The notes under the pieces are model-generated. The model was given only the letters and a program-made list of their open reading frames with translations. It searched no databases and had not been told where the DNA came from. From contig NZ_LGYA01000001.1 of assembly GCF_001273755.1 (NCBI RefSeq), positions 3,966,730 to 4,030,729 of the forward strand: DNA of 64,000 nucleotides. The letters are read 5' to 3'. The position numbers were made by a program, and so were the translations under genes. This document shows positions 1 through 8,999 of this stretch, one piece after another. The DNA comes from Peribacillus butanolivorans (lineage in GTDB: Bacteria; Bacillota; Bacilli; Bacillales; DSM-1321). Numbering within the stretch: the stretch's first letter is position 1; every line of letters starts with the position of its first letter.

Positions 1-104
1 ATAGTAACTTGAATATGAAAAGAAATCAAGAAGTTTATATCAAACTGATTATTAGACGAAATGGTAAAGTTTGTTATACAACATATCTTCCTTTACCTCC
101 TTAA
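1..104 (+). CDS. 3' end of an unidentified gene cut by the window edge
   Basis: Reading from base 3 there are 33 sense codons and then TAA at 102-104. The peptide is basic and ends KVCYTTYLPLPP. The frame is open from the window start and the composition looks coding, but I do not recognise a family. It could be a chance frame, because only about 100 bases are visible. The chemotaxis gene follows 63 bp later on the same strand. Confidence 0.4.
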   Translation, partial: SNLNMKRNQEVYIKLIIRRNGKVCYTTYLPLPP

Positions 105-167
105 ATATCCTATTATTTTTCCGATAAAAAAGGGTAAACAAAAATATAGCAAAAGGGGTCCATTAAC

Positions 168-1847
168 GTGAAAAGTATTAAAGGAAAGATATTGGTGGCA
201 TTTTCACTCATTATATCTTTGTGTATCATCTTAGGAGCATTTAATATCTATAGTAGCAATAAGTCACTTGTGCATTCCAAAGATATTATTAAACATGAAT
301 TGCCGGTTCTTATTGATGAAGAACAACTACTCAATAATCTTGCACAAAGAAGCGCATTCGCAAGAGGCTATATTCTATTTGGCGACGAAAGTAATAAAGA
401 GAGGTTCTTAAAATATACCGAAGAAAGCAAAGTCATTCAGGAGGATCTTTTAGCCTTAAGTGATTCTGACAAAATGAAGGAATTGATTCAGAAAAGCGTG
501 GATTGGAGAACGATTATTATTGACCGCGTATTTACACAATATGATCAAGGAAATGTAGAACGCGCTAAAGAAATACTAAAGGATGAAGTTGCACCAATAA
601 GCAATGAATTGATGGATGGGTTTAGGGAGCTAGCTTCCGAACGCGAGAAATCGATTGTCGCTTCCGGAGAAATCGTCATCGCAAGTGGAGAATCAGTTAA
701 AACGACTAGTATCATTATATCCATTGCCGCGGTCATCATAGGCCTTCTGCTTGCGCTTGTAACAGCCAATATTATTACAAAACCTCTCCTTAAAATTAGG
801 GACAGAATGAAAGTAGTGGCGAATGGTGAGCTGAACCATGAACCTTTAGAGCAAAAGTCAAATGATGAAATTGGAGAATTAACGCTGTCCTCCAACCAGA
901 TGCAGAAAAACCTTAGTGATACTATCGAAAAAATGCTAGTTGTATCTGAATCCGTTTCGAACCAAAGCGAAGACTTAACTCAATCAGCAAATGAGGTCCA
1001 ACAAGGCAGCAGACAGATTGCGACAACCATGTTCGAGCTATCGGAAGGTTCAGAGTCTCAAGCCAACCGAGCAGCTGATATGGTCCATATGATGGAAGAG
1101 TTCACCAGAAAGATCCAGCAGGCCTATTCTTGCGGGGAAGAAGTTTCCCAAAGCTCCACCGAGATTCTATCCTTGACCAAGGAAGGAATCATATTAATGC
1201 GCAACTCGGTCCAACAAATGAAAATGATTGATGAGATTGTCAAAAATGCTGTCGAACAAGTGAAAGGACTTGACTCACAATCAAAGGAAATCTCACAGCT
1301 TGTACAGGTCATCAAGGATATTTCCAATCAAACCAATTTATTGGCCTTAAATGCGGCTATAGAAGCTGCACGAGCCGGCGAACATGGAAAGGGCTTTGCC
1401 GTCGTTGCAGAAGAAGTACGAAAACTCGCAGAAGAGGTCACACATTCAGTTGGAGATATCACAAATATTGTCACAGCTATCCAAACTGGTTCAAAAACCG
1501 TCGTCCACTCTTTAGAAGATGGATACACACAGGTAGATGAAGGCACGAGACAGATTACCCTCACCGGCCAAACCTTTGAAACAATTAATAATTCGGTCGG
1601 GAACATGGGTACAAAAGTACAACATATTACAAATGACTTAAACTATATCACTACCAATAGTATAAAAATCAACCAAGCTATCGAAGACATCGCAGCCGTG
1701 TCTGAAGAGTCTGCGGCAGGTATTGAACAAGTCTCCGCCTCCGCCCAGCAATCCAGCTCTTCGATGGATGAAATCACTAATCATGCCCGTGAGCTCGCCT
1801 CTGCTGCTGAACAACTAACTGACCAGGTTAAAAAGTTCCAATTATGA
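168..1847 (+). CDS. methyl-accepting chemotaxis protein
   Basis: This 559-residue transmembrane chemoreceptor should pass ligand binding to CheA through CheW at the cell pole. A membrane segment lies at about residues 8-26, followed by a helical sensor region to about 178 that resembles a four-helix-bundle domain. A second membrane segment (about 179-201), a HAMP domain (about 202-254) and the methyl-accepting signalling domain follow, with the conserved hairpin tip around [20 protein letters not shown]. The GTG start is preceded by AAAGGGG seven bases upstream. No CheR/CheB-docking pentapeptide is seen at the C-terminus, as is usual in Bacillus. The ligand cannot be inferred. The gene stands alone and ends in a strong terminator. 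Confidence 0.93.
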   Translation: MKSIKGKILVAFSLIISLCIILGAFNIYSSNKSLVHSKDIIKHELPVLIDEEQLLNNLAQRSAFARGYILFGDESNKERFLKYTEESKVIQEDLLALSDSDKMKELIQKSVDWRTIIIDRVFTQYDQGNVERAKEILKDEVAPISNELMDGFRELASEREKSIVASGEIVIASGESVKTTSIIISIAAVIIGLLLALVTANIITKPLLKIRDRMKVVANGELNHEPLEQKSNDEIGELTLSSNQMQKNLSDTIEKMLVVSESVSNQSEDLTQSANEVQQGSRQIATTMFELSEGSESQANRAADMVHMMEEFTRKIQQAYSCGEEVSQSSTEILSLTKEGIILMRNSVQQMKMIDEIVKNAVEQVKGLDSQSKEISQLVQVIKDISNQTNLLALNAAIEAARAGEHGKGFAVVAEEVRKLAEEVTHSVGDITNIVTAIQTGSKTVVHSLEDGYTQVDEGTRQITLTGQTFETINNSVGNMGTKVQHITNDLNYITTNSIKINQAIEDIAAVSEESAAGIEQVSASAQQSSSSMDEITNHARELASAAEQLTDQVKKFQL

Positions 1848-1851
1848 TACT

Positions 1852-1893
1852 AGCAATTTCCTGCGTGTTGCACGAGGGAAATTGCTTTTTTTG
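1852..1893 (+). terminator. Rho-independent terminator of the chemotaxis gene
   Basis: A perfect 10-bp stem, AGCAATTTCC with GGAAATTGCT, has a 15-base loop and runs into a T tract directly after the MCP stop codon. Confidence 0.9.
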
Positions 1894-2049
1894 CTTTTCT
1901 TTCCTTTCCCCCCTCTACCTTCTATTTCCCTAATGTCTCTATAGATTGTGTTTCGTTTTCGTTAATTTAGGGAATATATTACTAAACACATTAATAAAAA
2001 ACATATGGATCTAGGCACGTATCAAACAAACATTTTGATTTATTTTCAG

Positions 2050-2228
2050 AATATTTAGTGTATAATATATATAACTACAAGAATATTTTTTTACCACTAA
2101 AATTAATAGTATCATCTACTTCCACTTCACCTACTTACTGGCAAGTTCCAGTATCAAACGCTCATGATCCAAGCATCCCATTTTAACCAATTGCATAGGA
2201 ACTTCTTCTCAAGAAGGTTCTTTAGTTA
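2050..2228 (+). ncRNA. possible small RNA or orphan leader in the 1894-2373 gap
   Basis: The gap has no credible ORF. An AT-rich stretch near 2050-2070 contains TATAAT. It is followed by a 6-bp hairpin (TACTGG 2136-2141 with CCAGTA 2148-2153) and then by a 9-10 bp hairpin at 2199-2220 (GAACTTCTT with AAGAAGGTTC) running into TTTAGTTATT, which resembles a weak terminator. A promoter, folded core and terminator would make an RNA of about 150 nt. No known RNA family is recognised, so the call is speculative. A further small inverted repeat (TAGGTTT/AAACCTA) lies near 2309-2326, just upstream of the next gene. Confidence 0.25.
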
Positions 2229-2373
2229 TTATTCTTTCAAAAGTGAATAAAACACAACCAAATAACTAATAAAACGTACTTTTCTCTCCATTATTGTAAA
2301 AAAGGGTTAGGTTTCACCAAACCTATGTTACTATTAAACTAAGACCTTTTTAACCCCACAAGGAGGAATTCAT

Positions 2374-2586
2374 ATGAAACGTTTTTTCAAATTCATAGCA
2401 GAGTTTAACGAACGGAAAGCCCTAGAACGAGAAACGGACGAGTTCTTTCGCAAAGAATACGAAAATTATATGAAGATGAATTCTGAAAAACAAGGAAAAA
2501 CGAGATTAGCTCCTAAGCTTTATGTTATTGATGGTGGTAAAAAGGACTCCAATCCTCAGATTTCTGACAGAAAGAAATCCAGTTAA
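2374..2586 (+). CDS. small hypothetical protein, 70 aa
   Basis: The ATG has a textbook ribosome binding site (AAGGAGG eight bases upstream), so the ORF is probably translated. The product is very hydrophilic and charged, rich in Lys, Glu and Arg, with a predicted helical first half and a tail ending in DRKKSS. There is no signal peptide or membrane segment. I do not recognise a family. It stands alone between two gaps and has its own terminator about 115 bp downstream. Confidence 0.6.
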   Translation: MKRFFKFIAEFNERKALERETDEFFRKEYENYMKMNSEKQGKTRLAPKLYVIDGGKKDSNPQISDRKKSS

Positions 2587-2702
2587 CCTTAATTATTCCA
2601 GAATCAGCTACTTTCGTCGTGGCTCCTTTCCCTCAAATTACGAATACTCCATAACTAGCGGAGATTTCTTACCCATTCTATTATTCTAAAAAATACAAAC
2701 GG

Positions 2703-2733
2703 AAAGCTCAGATATCCTTCTGAGCTTTTTTTC
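2703..2733 (+). terminator. Rho-independent terminator
   Basis: AAAGCTCAGA pairs with TCTGAGCTTT around a short loop, followed by a T run. It probably ends the 70-aa gene's transcript. Confidence 0.8.
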
Positions 2734-3377
2734 TTTTCATTCTTCTATTAACACTATATTAATAGAAGAAACTAGGCATTTTTCCAAAAAAATTTGCTTG
2801 AATTTAGTTTATTTCATTTTAAAGAAAGAAGTCACACTATAGCCCCATGGGTATTTCCCATCTAAAAAACCGAAAATCATAAAAAAAAGAGGGGTGTTCT
2901 TTTACTCATCTTTGTTCATATTCAAAAGAGTCCAACTATTTGAGTCGATAGATGCAATCTCTTACATTGAATGACAAATGCATGATTATTGTTACGTAGA
3001 AGTCAAACAAATGGGTATAAACAATTATTAAACTGTAATAAACCTTACTTTCAGAAACAATTCATTATACAAATATAGCCATTAAGAATTGGGTTCAAAT
3101 ACTCACGAAACTATTTTGATGCTGTTCAAAATGAGTTTTTATTTACACTTTCCATATTTTAGTGTGAATAAGCCAAGGTTTTACTGGATTTTCACCCATA
3201 TCTTTGTACTCATAAAACATTTAATCATTTAGATACTATTACACTTATATATACATTTATTTGTAAAATACGATAATAACTATATTGCGATAGAATTTTT
3301 GACCCTTGCCTATTAAGTTTAAAATCATGTAGTGTGTATTCAGTAATTCAATATTTGAAAAAAAGAGAGGTTAAAAA
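2734..3377 (+). promoter_or_regulatory. long upstream region of the PGA operon
   Basis: About 640 bp without a gene precede pgsB. The region is very AT-rich. I see no riboswitch and no convincing sigma-A promoter; TTGACC at about 3299 has no good -10 at standard spacing. Capsule operons in this family are controlled by dedicated activators, so the length may reflect regulator sites, but none can be pointed to from sequence. Confidence 0.4.
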
Positions 3378-4559
3378 ATGGCACCAATATTTATTTGTGC
3401 GATCTTTTTGCTTGGCTATGGCATTTTCGAACAAAAACGCCATCAGAAGCGTCTCGACTCCATCCCGGTACGTGTGAATGTGAATGGGATTCGAGGGAAA
3501 TCGACTGTAACGCGTCTAATTACAGGTGTGATCCAGGAAGCTAAGTACAAAACAGTAGGTAAAACAACCGGAACATCAGCAAGAATGATCTATTGGTTTA
3601 CGGACAAAGAAAAACCGATTAAACGCCGTCCAGAGGGACCGAATATCGGAGAGCAACGCCGTGTAGTTAAAGAAGTTGCCGATTTAGGAACAGAAGCACT
3701 AGTTTGTGAATGTATGGCTGTACAGCCTGACTATCAACTAATCTTCCAAAATAAAATGATTCAAGCCAACATCGGAGTTATCGTAAATGTACTAGAGGAT
3801 CATATGGATGTCATGGGACCAACATTGGATGAGGTTGCACAAGCCTTTACAGCAACTATTCCCTATAATGGGCATTTAATAACCATCGAAAGTGAATATT
3901 TGGAATTTTTTAAACAAATTGCAAAGGAACGTAATTCGAAAGTAATTGTTGCTGATAATTCAAGAATTTCGGAAGACTTTTTACGCGAATTCGACTATAT
4001 GGTATTCCCGGATAACGCATCCCTTGCTTTGGCCGTTGCAGAAGCATTGGGCATTGATGAAAAAACGGCTTTCCGTGGCATGTTAAATGCACATCCGGAT
4101 CCAGGTGCCATGCGTATCACTAAATTCGGAGACCCAATTCAGCCATCTTTCTTTGTAAATGGCTTTGCCGCAAATGACGCGTCATCGACGTTAAACATCT
4201 GGGAACGTGTAAGTACGTTTGGATACAGCACAGAAGCCCCTATCGTCATCATGAACTGCCGTGCTGACCGTGTGGACCGTACAGAGCAGTTTGCAAGAGA
4301 TGTATTGCCGTACATTAAATCTGAAATCGTCATTGCCATTGGTGAAACTACATCACCGATTACCCGGGTATTTGAGCAAGGTAAATTAGATACAAAAGAG
4401 TATTGGGATTTAGAAAACTGGTCAACAGAAGAAATCGTAGCCCGTCTCCGCCCATTAATGAAAAACCGAATCGTATACGGAGTCGGTAACATCCATGGTG
4501 CAGCAGAACCATTAATTGAAGCATTTATGAAATCTAAAACGAAGCAAAAAGCGAGTTAA
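3378..4559 (+). CDS. pgsB: poly-gamma-glutamate synthase subunit PgsB/CapB
   Basis: PgsB is the ATP-dependent amide ligase that polymerises glutamate through gamma-carboxyl bonds, working with PgsC in a membrane complex. The 393-residue length is normal. An N-terminal hydrophobic segment anchors it. A Mur-ligase-type P-loop (VNGIRGKSTVTRLI, about residues 33-46) and the downstream NVLEDHMDVMG region are conserved. GAGAGG lies just ahead of the ATG. It is the first gene of an operon with pgsC (15-bp gap), pgsA, capD and pgsE, the order seen in Bacillus anthracis capBCADE. Confidence 0.96.
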   Translation: MAPIFICAIFLLGYGIFEQKRHQKRLDSIPVRVNVNGIRGKSTVTRLITGVIQEAKYKTVGKTTGTSARMIYWFTDKEKPIKRRPEGPNIGEQRRVVKEVADLGTEALVCECMAVQPDYQLIFQNKMIQANIGVIVNVLEDHMDVMGPTLDEVAQAFTATIPYNGHLITIESEYLEFFKQIAKERNSKVIVADNSRISEDFLREFDYMVFPDNASLALAVAEALGIDEKTAFRGMLNAHPDPGAMRITKFGDPIQPSFFVNGFAANDASSTLNIWERVSTFGYSTEAPIVIMNCRADRVDRTEQFARDVLPYIKSEIVIAIGETTSPITRVFEQGKLDTKEYWDLENWSTEEIVARLRPLMKNRIVYGVGNIHGAAEPLIEAFMKSKTKQKAS

Positions 4560-4574
4560 GTAGGAGGAACCTTA

Positions 4575-5024
4575 ATGTTTGGATCGGATTTATATGTAGC
4601 CCTAGTACTAGGGGTAACGCTTAGCCTTATTTTTTCAGAAAAAACGGGTGTCGTACCCGCAGGACTTATTGTGCCAGGTTATTTGGCATTAGTATTTGAT
4701 CAATGGGAAATCATGCTGGTCATCTTGATCATTAGTGTAGTAACTTATTTAATCGTCACTCACGGCCTTTCAAGATGGGTGATTTTATATGGAAGAAGAA
4801 AATTTGCAGCTATGATGGTAACCGGAATTTGTTTAAAGCTCCTATTAGATTTCGTCTACCCTGTCATGCCATTTGAAATTTTCGAGTTTCGAGGAATCGG
4901 TATAATCGTACCAGGTTTAATAGCGAATACCATTCAAAGACAAGGAATGCCATTAACACTTGGCAGCACACTTCTATTATCCGGTTTAACTTTCGGCTTA
5001 ATGAACGTGTACTACCTATTCTGA
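4575..5024 (+). CDS. pgsC: poly-gamma-glutamate synthesis protein PgsC/CapC
   Basis: This 149-residue integral membrane partner of PgsB has about four to five hydrophobic segments and the family signature EKTGVVPAGLIVPGYLAL near the N-terminus, with a second IIVPGLIAN copy near residue 112. PgsB and PgsC together form the polymerase. The start is set by TAGGAGGAAC upstream of the ATG. The stop codon overlaps the ribosome binding site of pgsA, so the genes are probably translationally coupled. Confidence 0.95.
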   Translation: MFGSDLYVALVLGVTLSLIFSEKTGVVPAGLIVPGYLALVFDQWEIMLVILIISVVTYLIVTHGLSRWVILYGRRKFAAMMVTGICLKLLLDFVYPVMPFEIFEFRGIGIIVPGLIANTIQRQGMPLTLGSTLLLSGLTFGLMNVYYLF

Positions 5025-5034
5025 GGTGCATAAA

Positions 5035-6312
5035 ATGAAACGAACTTTAAATGCAAAAGAAAAAACACTTATTTTTATTAAACATACGAAAACAAAGAAT
5101 CTTAAGTATGCTGGAATCATTCTCCCTATTTTACTTATAGCATTAGTCATTACCACTTGGATGGGACGGGCTGAAGAAGTGAACACAGTCGCTTCAAAAT
5201 CGGATCAAACATTAACGATGACAATGGTCGGTGATGTGATGATGGGACGATATGTTGAAAAAGTGACAGATAAACACGGGTATGATTACCTCTTCCGTTA
5301 CATGAAGCCCTATTTTACTGCTTCAGATTATGTTAGCGGAAACTATGAACACCCTGCTTTAAAAGAAGATGTATCTAAATACAAAGAAGCAGACACAGCG
5401 ATTCGATTAAACTCACATCAAAGTGGTGTAGAAGCTGTAAAAAATGCTGGCTTCTCTGTAATGACCCTAGCCAACAACCATATGATGGACTTTGAAGAAC
5501 AAGGCCTGCTTGACACAATTGATGACTTCAAAAGTGCGGATATGGATTACGTCGGTGTTGGATCAAATACTACAGATGCTAAAGCAAGTATCAATTATTC
5601 AGATGTTAATGGCGTACGTGTGGCTACTCTTGGCTTCACCGATGTTTATGGCAAGGATGCAGTATCCAAAAATAATCAAGCTGGTTTATTAAACTCTAAT
5701 CCGGATTTATTATTTGAAATGATTGGTAAAGCTAGAGATGCTAAGCAAGGAAACGCAGACTTAGTTGTGGTAAATATGCACTGGGGACAAGAATACTCTA
5801 CATCTGCTACATCACGTCAAACAGAATTGGCTAAAGCAGTCATTGATGCTGGTGCGGACGTTATCATCGGTCATCACCCCCATGTCCTTCAATCGTTTGA
5901 TGTATATAATGACGGAATTATCTTTTATAGTTTAGGAAACTTTGTATTTGACCAAGGTTGGACACGCACAAAAGATTCAGCCATGGTTCAATACCATTTA
6001 GCAGAAGACGGACAAGCTACCATTGATGTCGTTCCCCTGCAAATTGAGGAAGCAACACCAAGACCAGCTACCTCTTCGATCGACCAATCACGAGTTTACC
6101 GTCAGTTGACGAAGGAAACTAGTGAAAAAGTTCAATGGTCTAAAAAAGAGAATCATATTGAGATTACCATGAATCATAAGAAGGTAATCGACCATAAGAC
6201 ACAACGTGAACAAGAAGAAAAAGTAGCGCAAGAAAAGAAAGCTGCACAACAAAAGAAAGCTGCGCAAGCAGAGAAAACTGCTGTACAACAAGATATCCAA
6301 CCAATACAGTAA
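5035..6312 (+). CDS. pgsA: poly-gamma-glutamate export protein PgsA/CapA
   Basis: The 425-residue protein has a basic N-terminus, one membrane anchor (about residues 24-42) and an extracellular calcineurin-like metallophosphatase-fold domain. Its signatures are MVGDVMMGR, ANNHMMD, MHWGQEY and GHHPHVLQ. It is required for PGA assembly and export. The start at 5035 is preferred over the GTG at 5026 because GAGGTG (5023-5028) is then a well-spaced ribosome binding site. The last 40 residues are a Lys/Gln/Ala-rich repeat that looks like a flexible wall-spanning tail. Confidence 0.94.
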   Translation: MKRTLNAKEKTLIFIKHTKTKNLKYAGIILPILLIALVITTWMGRAEEVNTVASKSDQTLTMTMVGDVMMGRYVEKVTDKHGYDYLFRYMKPYFTASDYVSGNYEHPALKEDVSKYKEADTAIRLNSHQSGVEAVKNAGFSVMTLANNHMMDFEEQGLLDTIDDFKSADMDYVGVGSNTTDAKASINYSDVNGVRVATLGFTDVYGKDAVSKNNQAGLLNSNPDLLFEMIGKARDAKQGNADLVVVNMHWGQEYSTSATSRQTELAKAVIDAGADVIIGHHPHVLQSFDVYNDGIIFYSLGNFVFDQGWTRTKDSAMVQYHLAEDGQATIDVVPLQIEEATPRPATSSIDQSRVYRQLTKETSEKVQWSKKENHIEITMNHKKVIDHKTQREQEEKVAQEKKAAQQKKAAQAEKTAVQQDIQPIQ

Positions 6313-6393
6313 ACAACTATGAACAAACACGTGAATAAGAATCTTATTAGAGACGCACGACTTAGATGCTCACCGAAAAGAGGGGATCAATTA

Positions 6394-7980
6394 GTGATTA
6401 ATCGTATGACGAGGAAAGTACTTCTTTCCCTATGTTTGCTTATATATTTAGCAGGATGTTCGGAGCCATCCCCTCTTTCTGACACGAATAAACCGATAGA
6501 CAGTAAGTCAGCCAATCAATCGTATGGAGTTAGTTCTTCCAGCCCTTTCGCAATAGATGTTGGAATGGAGATTTTGGATAACGGCGGAACAGCTGCAGAT
6601 GCCGCTATTGCCGTATCTTATGTATTAGGTGTAGTCGAACCTTATGGATCTGGAATTGGTGGCGGCGGCGGTATGCTGATTGTACCCGAATCCGAAGATC
6701 CCAATTTTATCGATTACCGTGAAACGTCACCTGAAGACCCAAGTTCAAAACACAATACGGGCATTCCTGGCTTAGTAGCCGGCATGCAGGTTGTTCACGA
6801 TAAGTATGGAAGCGTACCGATGGAAGATCTTCTTCAGCCGGCGATTGACCTGGCTGGAGAAGGATTTACAGTTGATGAAACGTTAACATCACGATTAATT
6901 GCATCCCAATTCAGAGTTTTTTCTGAAGATACTCAAATATTTTATCCTGATGGTGAGGCCATTAAACCAGGCAAAACTCTTACTCAAAAAAAGCTTGCTG
7001 AAACATTGAAACTTATTCAGCAGAAAGGCCCTGATGGTTTTTATAAACAGGACATCGCACGAGATATTAAAAGAAAAACAGACATCGACTTGATGGATTT
7101 AAAGCACTATGAGGTTAAAGAGCGAAAGCCGGTTCAAGGAACATTTGCCGGGTACGACATTTTGTCAGCCCCTCCTCCCTTTTCTGGAATTACAGTTCTT
7201 GAAATGTTAATGCTTGCTGAGAAAACAAACCTTGGTGATTCTTCCGGCAAATCAGATTACATGAAGAAGCTAGGGGCCATCACAAACATTGCCTATCAAG
7301 ACCGAGTTTCTCATACTGGGGATGGAATCAGTGCCTCTAAGGCTGAACAACTTCTATCCCCCATTCACCTAAACAATCTGGAAAATAAGATCCAAGAGGG
7401 AGAATGGAAAAATATAGAGTCTGGAGATTCCGAAGAACATGAAAGTACGACTCACTTTGTGATTATGGACAAATATGGTACTGTCGTTTCTGCAACAAAT
7501 ACGCTCAGTAACTTTTTCGGTTCAGGTGATTATACGAATGGTTTCTTCCTTAACGATCAATTGAAAAATTTCCGATCCGGTTTGAATTCTCAAAATGCGT
7601 ATAAACGGTCAAGAACCTTTACAGCACCAACAGTTCTCAAAAAACCTGGCGAAGAAACGATTGGCATCGGTTCACCAGGTGGTGACAGAATACCTCAAGT
7701 ACTGATGCAAGTCCTTTATTCATATACACAGAATAAAGGCTCATTTCAGGATATTATTGACCGCTATCGGTTCGTCTTTGATGGAAAGACCATCTATACG
7801 GAATCTCGGCTTTCAAATGAAATAATCTCATCATTAGAAGATTCAGGGTATAACGTCGTTCAAAAGGTTTCCCCCATGTATTATGGCGGAGTTCAAGTTC
7901 TAGTTAAAAACGAGCAGAACGGCCGGTTATCCGGAGCTGGAGATCAAAGAAGAAATGGTAGCTGGAAAGCACAGCAATAA
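6394..7980 (+). CDS. capD: gamma-glutamyltransferase CapD, PGA cell-wall anchoring or release enzyme
   Basis: The GTG at 6394 has AAGAGGGG seven bases upstream and gives a 528-residue lipoprotein (signal peptide ending LAGC), the length I recall for B. anthracis CapD. Starting there, the catalytic Thr of the TTHF motif is residue 352, matching the known CapD nucleophile that also drives self-cleavage into two chains. GSGIGGGGGML and the C-terminal GAGDQRR region fit the gamma-glutamyltransferase family. CapD transfers PGA onto peptidoglycan or hydrolyses it. The upstream in-frame ATG at 6319 has no ribosome binding site. Confidence 0.92.
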   Translation: MINRMTRKVLLSLCLLIYLAGCSEPSPLSDTNKPIDSKSANQSYGVSSSSPFAIDVGMEILDNGGTAADAAIAVSYVLGVVEPYGSGIGGGGGMLIVPESEDPNFIDYRETSPEDPSSKHNTGIPGLVAGMQVVHDKYGSVPMEDLLQPAIDLAGEGFTVDETLTSRLIASQFRVFSEDTQIFYPDGEAIKPGKTLTQKKLAETLKLIQQKGPDGFYKQDIARDIKRKTDIDLMDLKHYEVKERKPVQGTFAGYDILSAPPPFSGITVLEMLMLAEKTNLGDSSGKSDYMKKLGAITNIAYQDRVSHTGDGISASKAEQLLSPIHLNNLENKIQEGEWKNIESGDSEEHESTTHFVIMDKYGTVVSATNTLSNFFGSGDYTNGFFLNDQLKNFRSGLNSQNAYKRSRTFTAPTVLKKPGEETIGIGSPGGDRIPQVLMQVLYSYTQNKGSFQDIIDRYRFVFDGKTIYTESRLSNEIISSLEDSGYNVVQKVSPMYYGGVQVLVKNEQNGRLSGAGDQRRNGSWKAQQ

Positions 7981-8050
7981 AAAGAGCATCCAGCGTACCA
8001 GTTCATCTTTAAACATATAAATTTTTAAAGATCTATAAGGGGACGAGAAT

Positions 8051-8200
8051 ATGAATATTGTAAAAAAAGTAGCAAGCTGGGTTATCCCTGTTATTCTTAT
8101 AGCAGGCCTGCTTGTAACTATGAATACGTTTAAACGGTCGGAAACATTAACACCGGATGAGCAAAAGAAAATAGAACAATATACTAATTTCCAAGAATAA
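8051..8200 (+). CDS. pgsE: small PGA synthase subunit PgsE/CapE, 49 aa
   Basis: A 49-residue ORF lies 70 bp after capD, with AAGGGGA upstream of its ATG. It encodes one membrane helix (about residues 8-26) flanked by KK and a charged tail ending [13 protein letters not shown]. Length, topology and position match CapE/PgsE, the small fifth component that stimulates PGA production. This start and stop agree with the terminator that overlaps the stop codon. Confidence 0.85.
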   Translation: MNIVKKVASWVIPVILIAGLLVTMNTFKRSETLTPDEQKKIEQYTNFQE

Positions 8201-8231
8201 AAAAAGCCAGGGTTCCCCCCTGCTTTTTTTA
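8199..8231 (+). terminator. terminator of the PGA operon
   Basis: AAAAAGCCAGGG pairs with CCCTGCTTTTT with one bulged C and runs into seven Ts immediately after pgsE. Confidence 0.82.
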
Positions 8232-8282
8232 TTTTTGATTTCAAGGGGTAATAATCTAATCTACAAATTGGGAGAGGAAATC

Positions 8283-8918
8283 ATGCTGAAAAATAGCTAT
8301 ACAAATTTTGCTGAACTGCAACAGAAAGAACAAGAAAAAATTGATTACAGCATCACCGCTTATTACAGAAATCCTGATATAGCAGTCCTAGCCATACATG
8401 GAGGAAATATCGAACCAGGCACAAGCGAAATTGCTGTAGCTCTTGGAGAAAAACTGAATGCTAGCACCTATCTATTTGAAGGTCTGAAAAAAAGAAATAA
8501 CCAAATCCTCCATATAACATCCAACTTATTCGATGAACCAATCGGTGTTAGAATAGCATCTAACGCAATGACCAATCTCTCCATCCATGGTCATTATGAC
8601 ATTCATAATGCGCTAGTCTATATTGGCGGGAGAGATGAAGCCTACAAGAGATTGATTGAACATTCCCTAAATTCAGCCGGATTTCAAACGGATGACGCAC
8701 CTAGGCACCTTTCAGGCATGGGTGAAAGGAACCTCACAAACTTATGTAAAACTGGGAAAGGCGTTCAATTAGAGCTCTCGACTAAACTACGAAAAAATTT
8801 TTTCAAAGAAGATAACTTCACTAGAAAAAACAGAAAAAACCAATCGGAACTTTTGAATCGATTTGTCAACGCATTAGAAAAGGCGACTATAAGTTATAAA
8901 CAAAACTTTTATTCATAA
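8283..8918 (+). CDS. PghP-family poly-gamma-glutamate hydrolase
   Basis: The 211-residue product belongs to the zinc-dependent PGA hydrolase family first known from Bacillus phages (PghP) and from chromosomal yjqB, ymaC and yndL. The metal-site signature AIHGGNIEPGTSEIA lies at about residues 38-52, and a second conserved His segment (IHGHYDIHNALVYIGG) at about 101-116. GLELELS-like spacing near KGVQLELS is also typical. The ATG at 8283 has GGGAGAGG ahead of it. There is no signal peptide, so it should act in the cytoplasm or after lysis. Its place straight after the PGA operon, but behind a terminator, suggests separate control of PGA turnover. Confidence 0.85.
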   Translation: MLKNSYTNFAELQQKEQEKIDYSITAYYRNPDIAVLAIHGGNIEPGTSEIAVALGEKLNASTYLFEGLKKRNNQILHITSNLFDEPIGVRIASNAMTNLSIHGHYDIHNALVYIGGRDEAYKRLIEHSLNSAGFQTDDAPRHLSGMGERNLTNLCKTGKGVQLELSTKLRKNFFKEDNFTRKNRKNQSELLNRFVNALEKATISYKQNFYS

Positions 8919-8943
8919 CATTTTTTAAATGTAAAATTAATTC

Positions 8944-8979
8944 AAAAAAAGACTACCCAGAAACATCTAAGTTAGTCTT
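8944..8979 (-). terminator. terminator of the LysM/NlpC gene
   Basis: On the minus strand AAGACTA pairs with TAGTCTT around a 17-base loop, followed by a T run, just past the stop of the wall hydrolase gene. Confidence 0.75.
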
Positions 8980-8999
8980 GTGATCACTCGTATATATCA

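Noticed and set aside
6088-6330. Minus-strand ORF of 80 codons over the end of pgsA
   Set aside because: It is the reverse of the Lys/Gln/Ala repeat of PgsA; the Phe/Leu/Ser-rich translation is an artefact and has no binding site.
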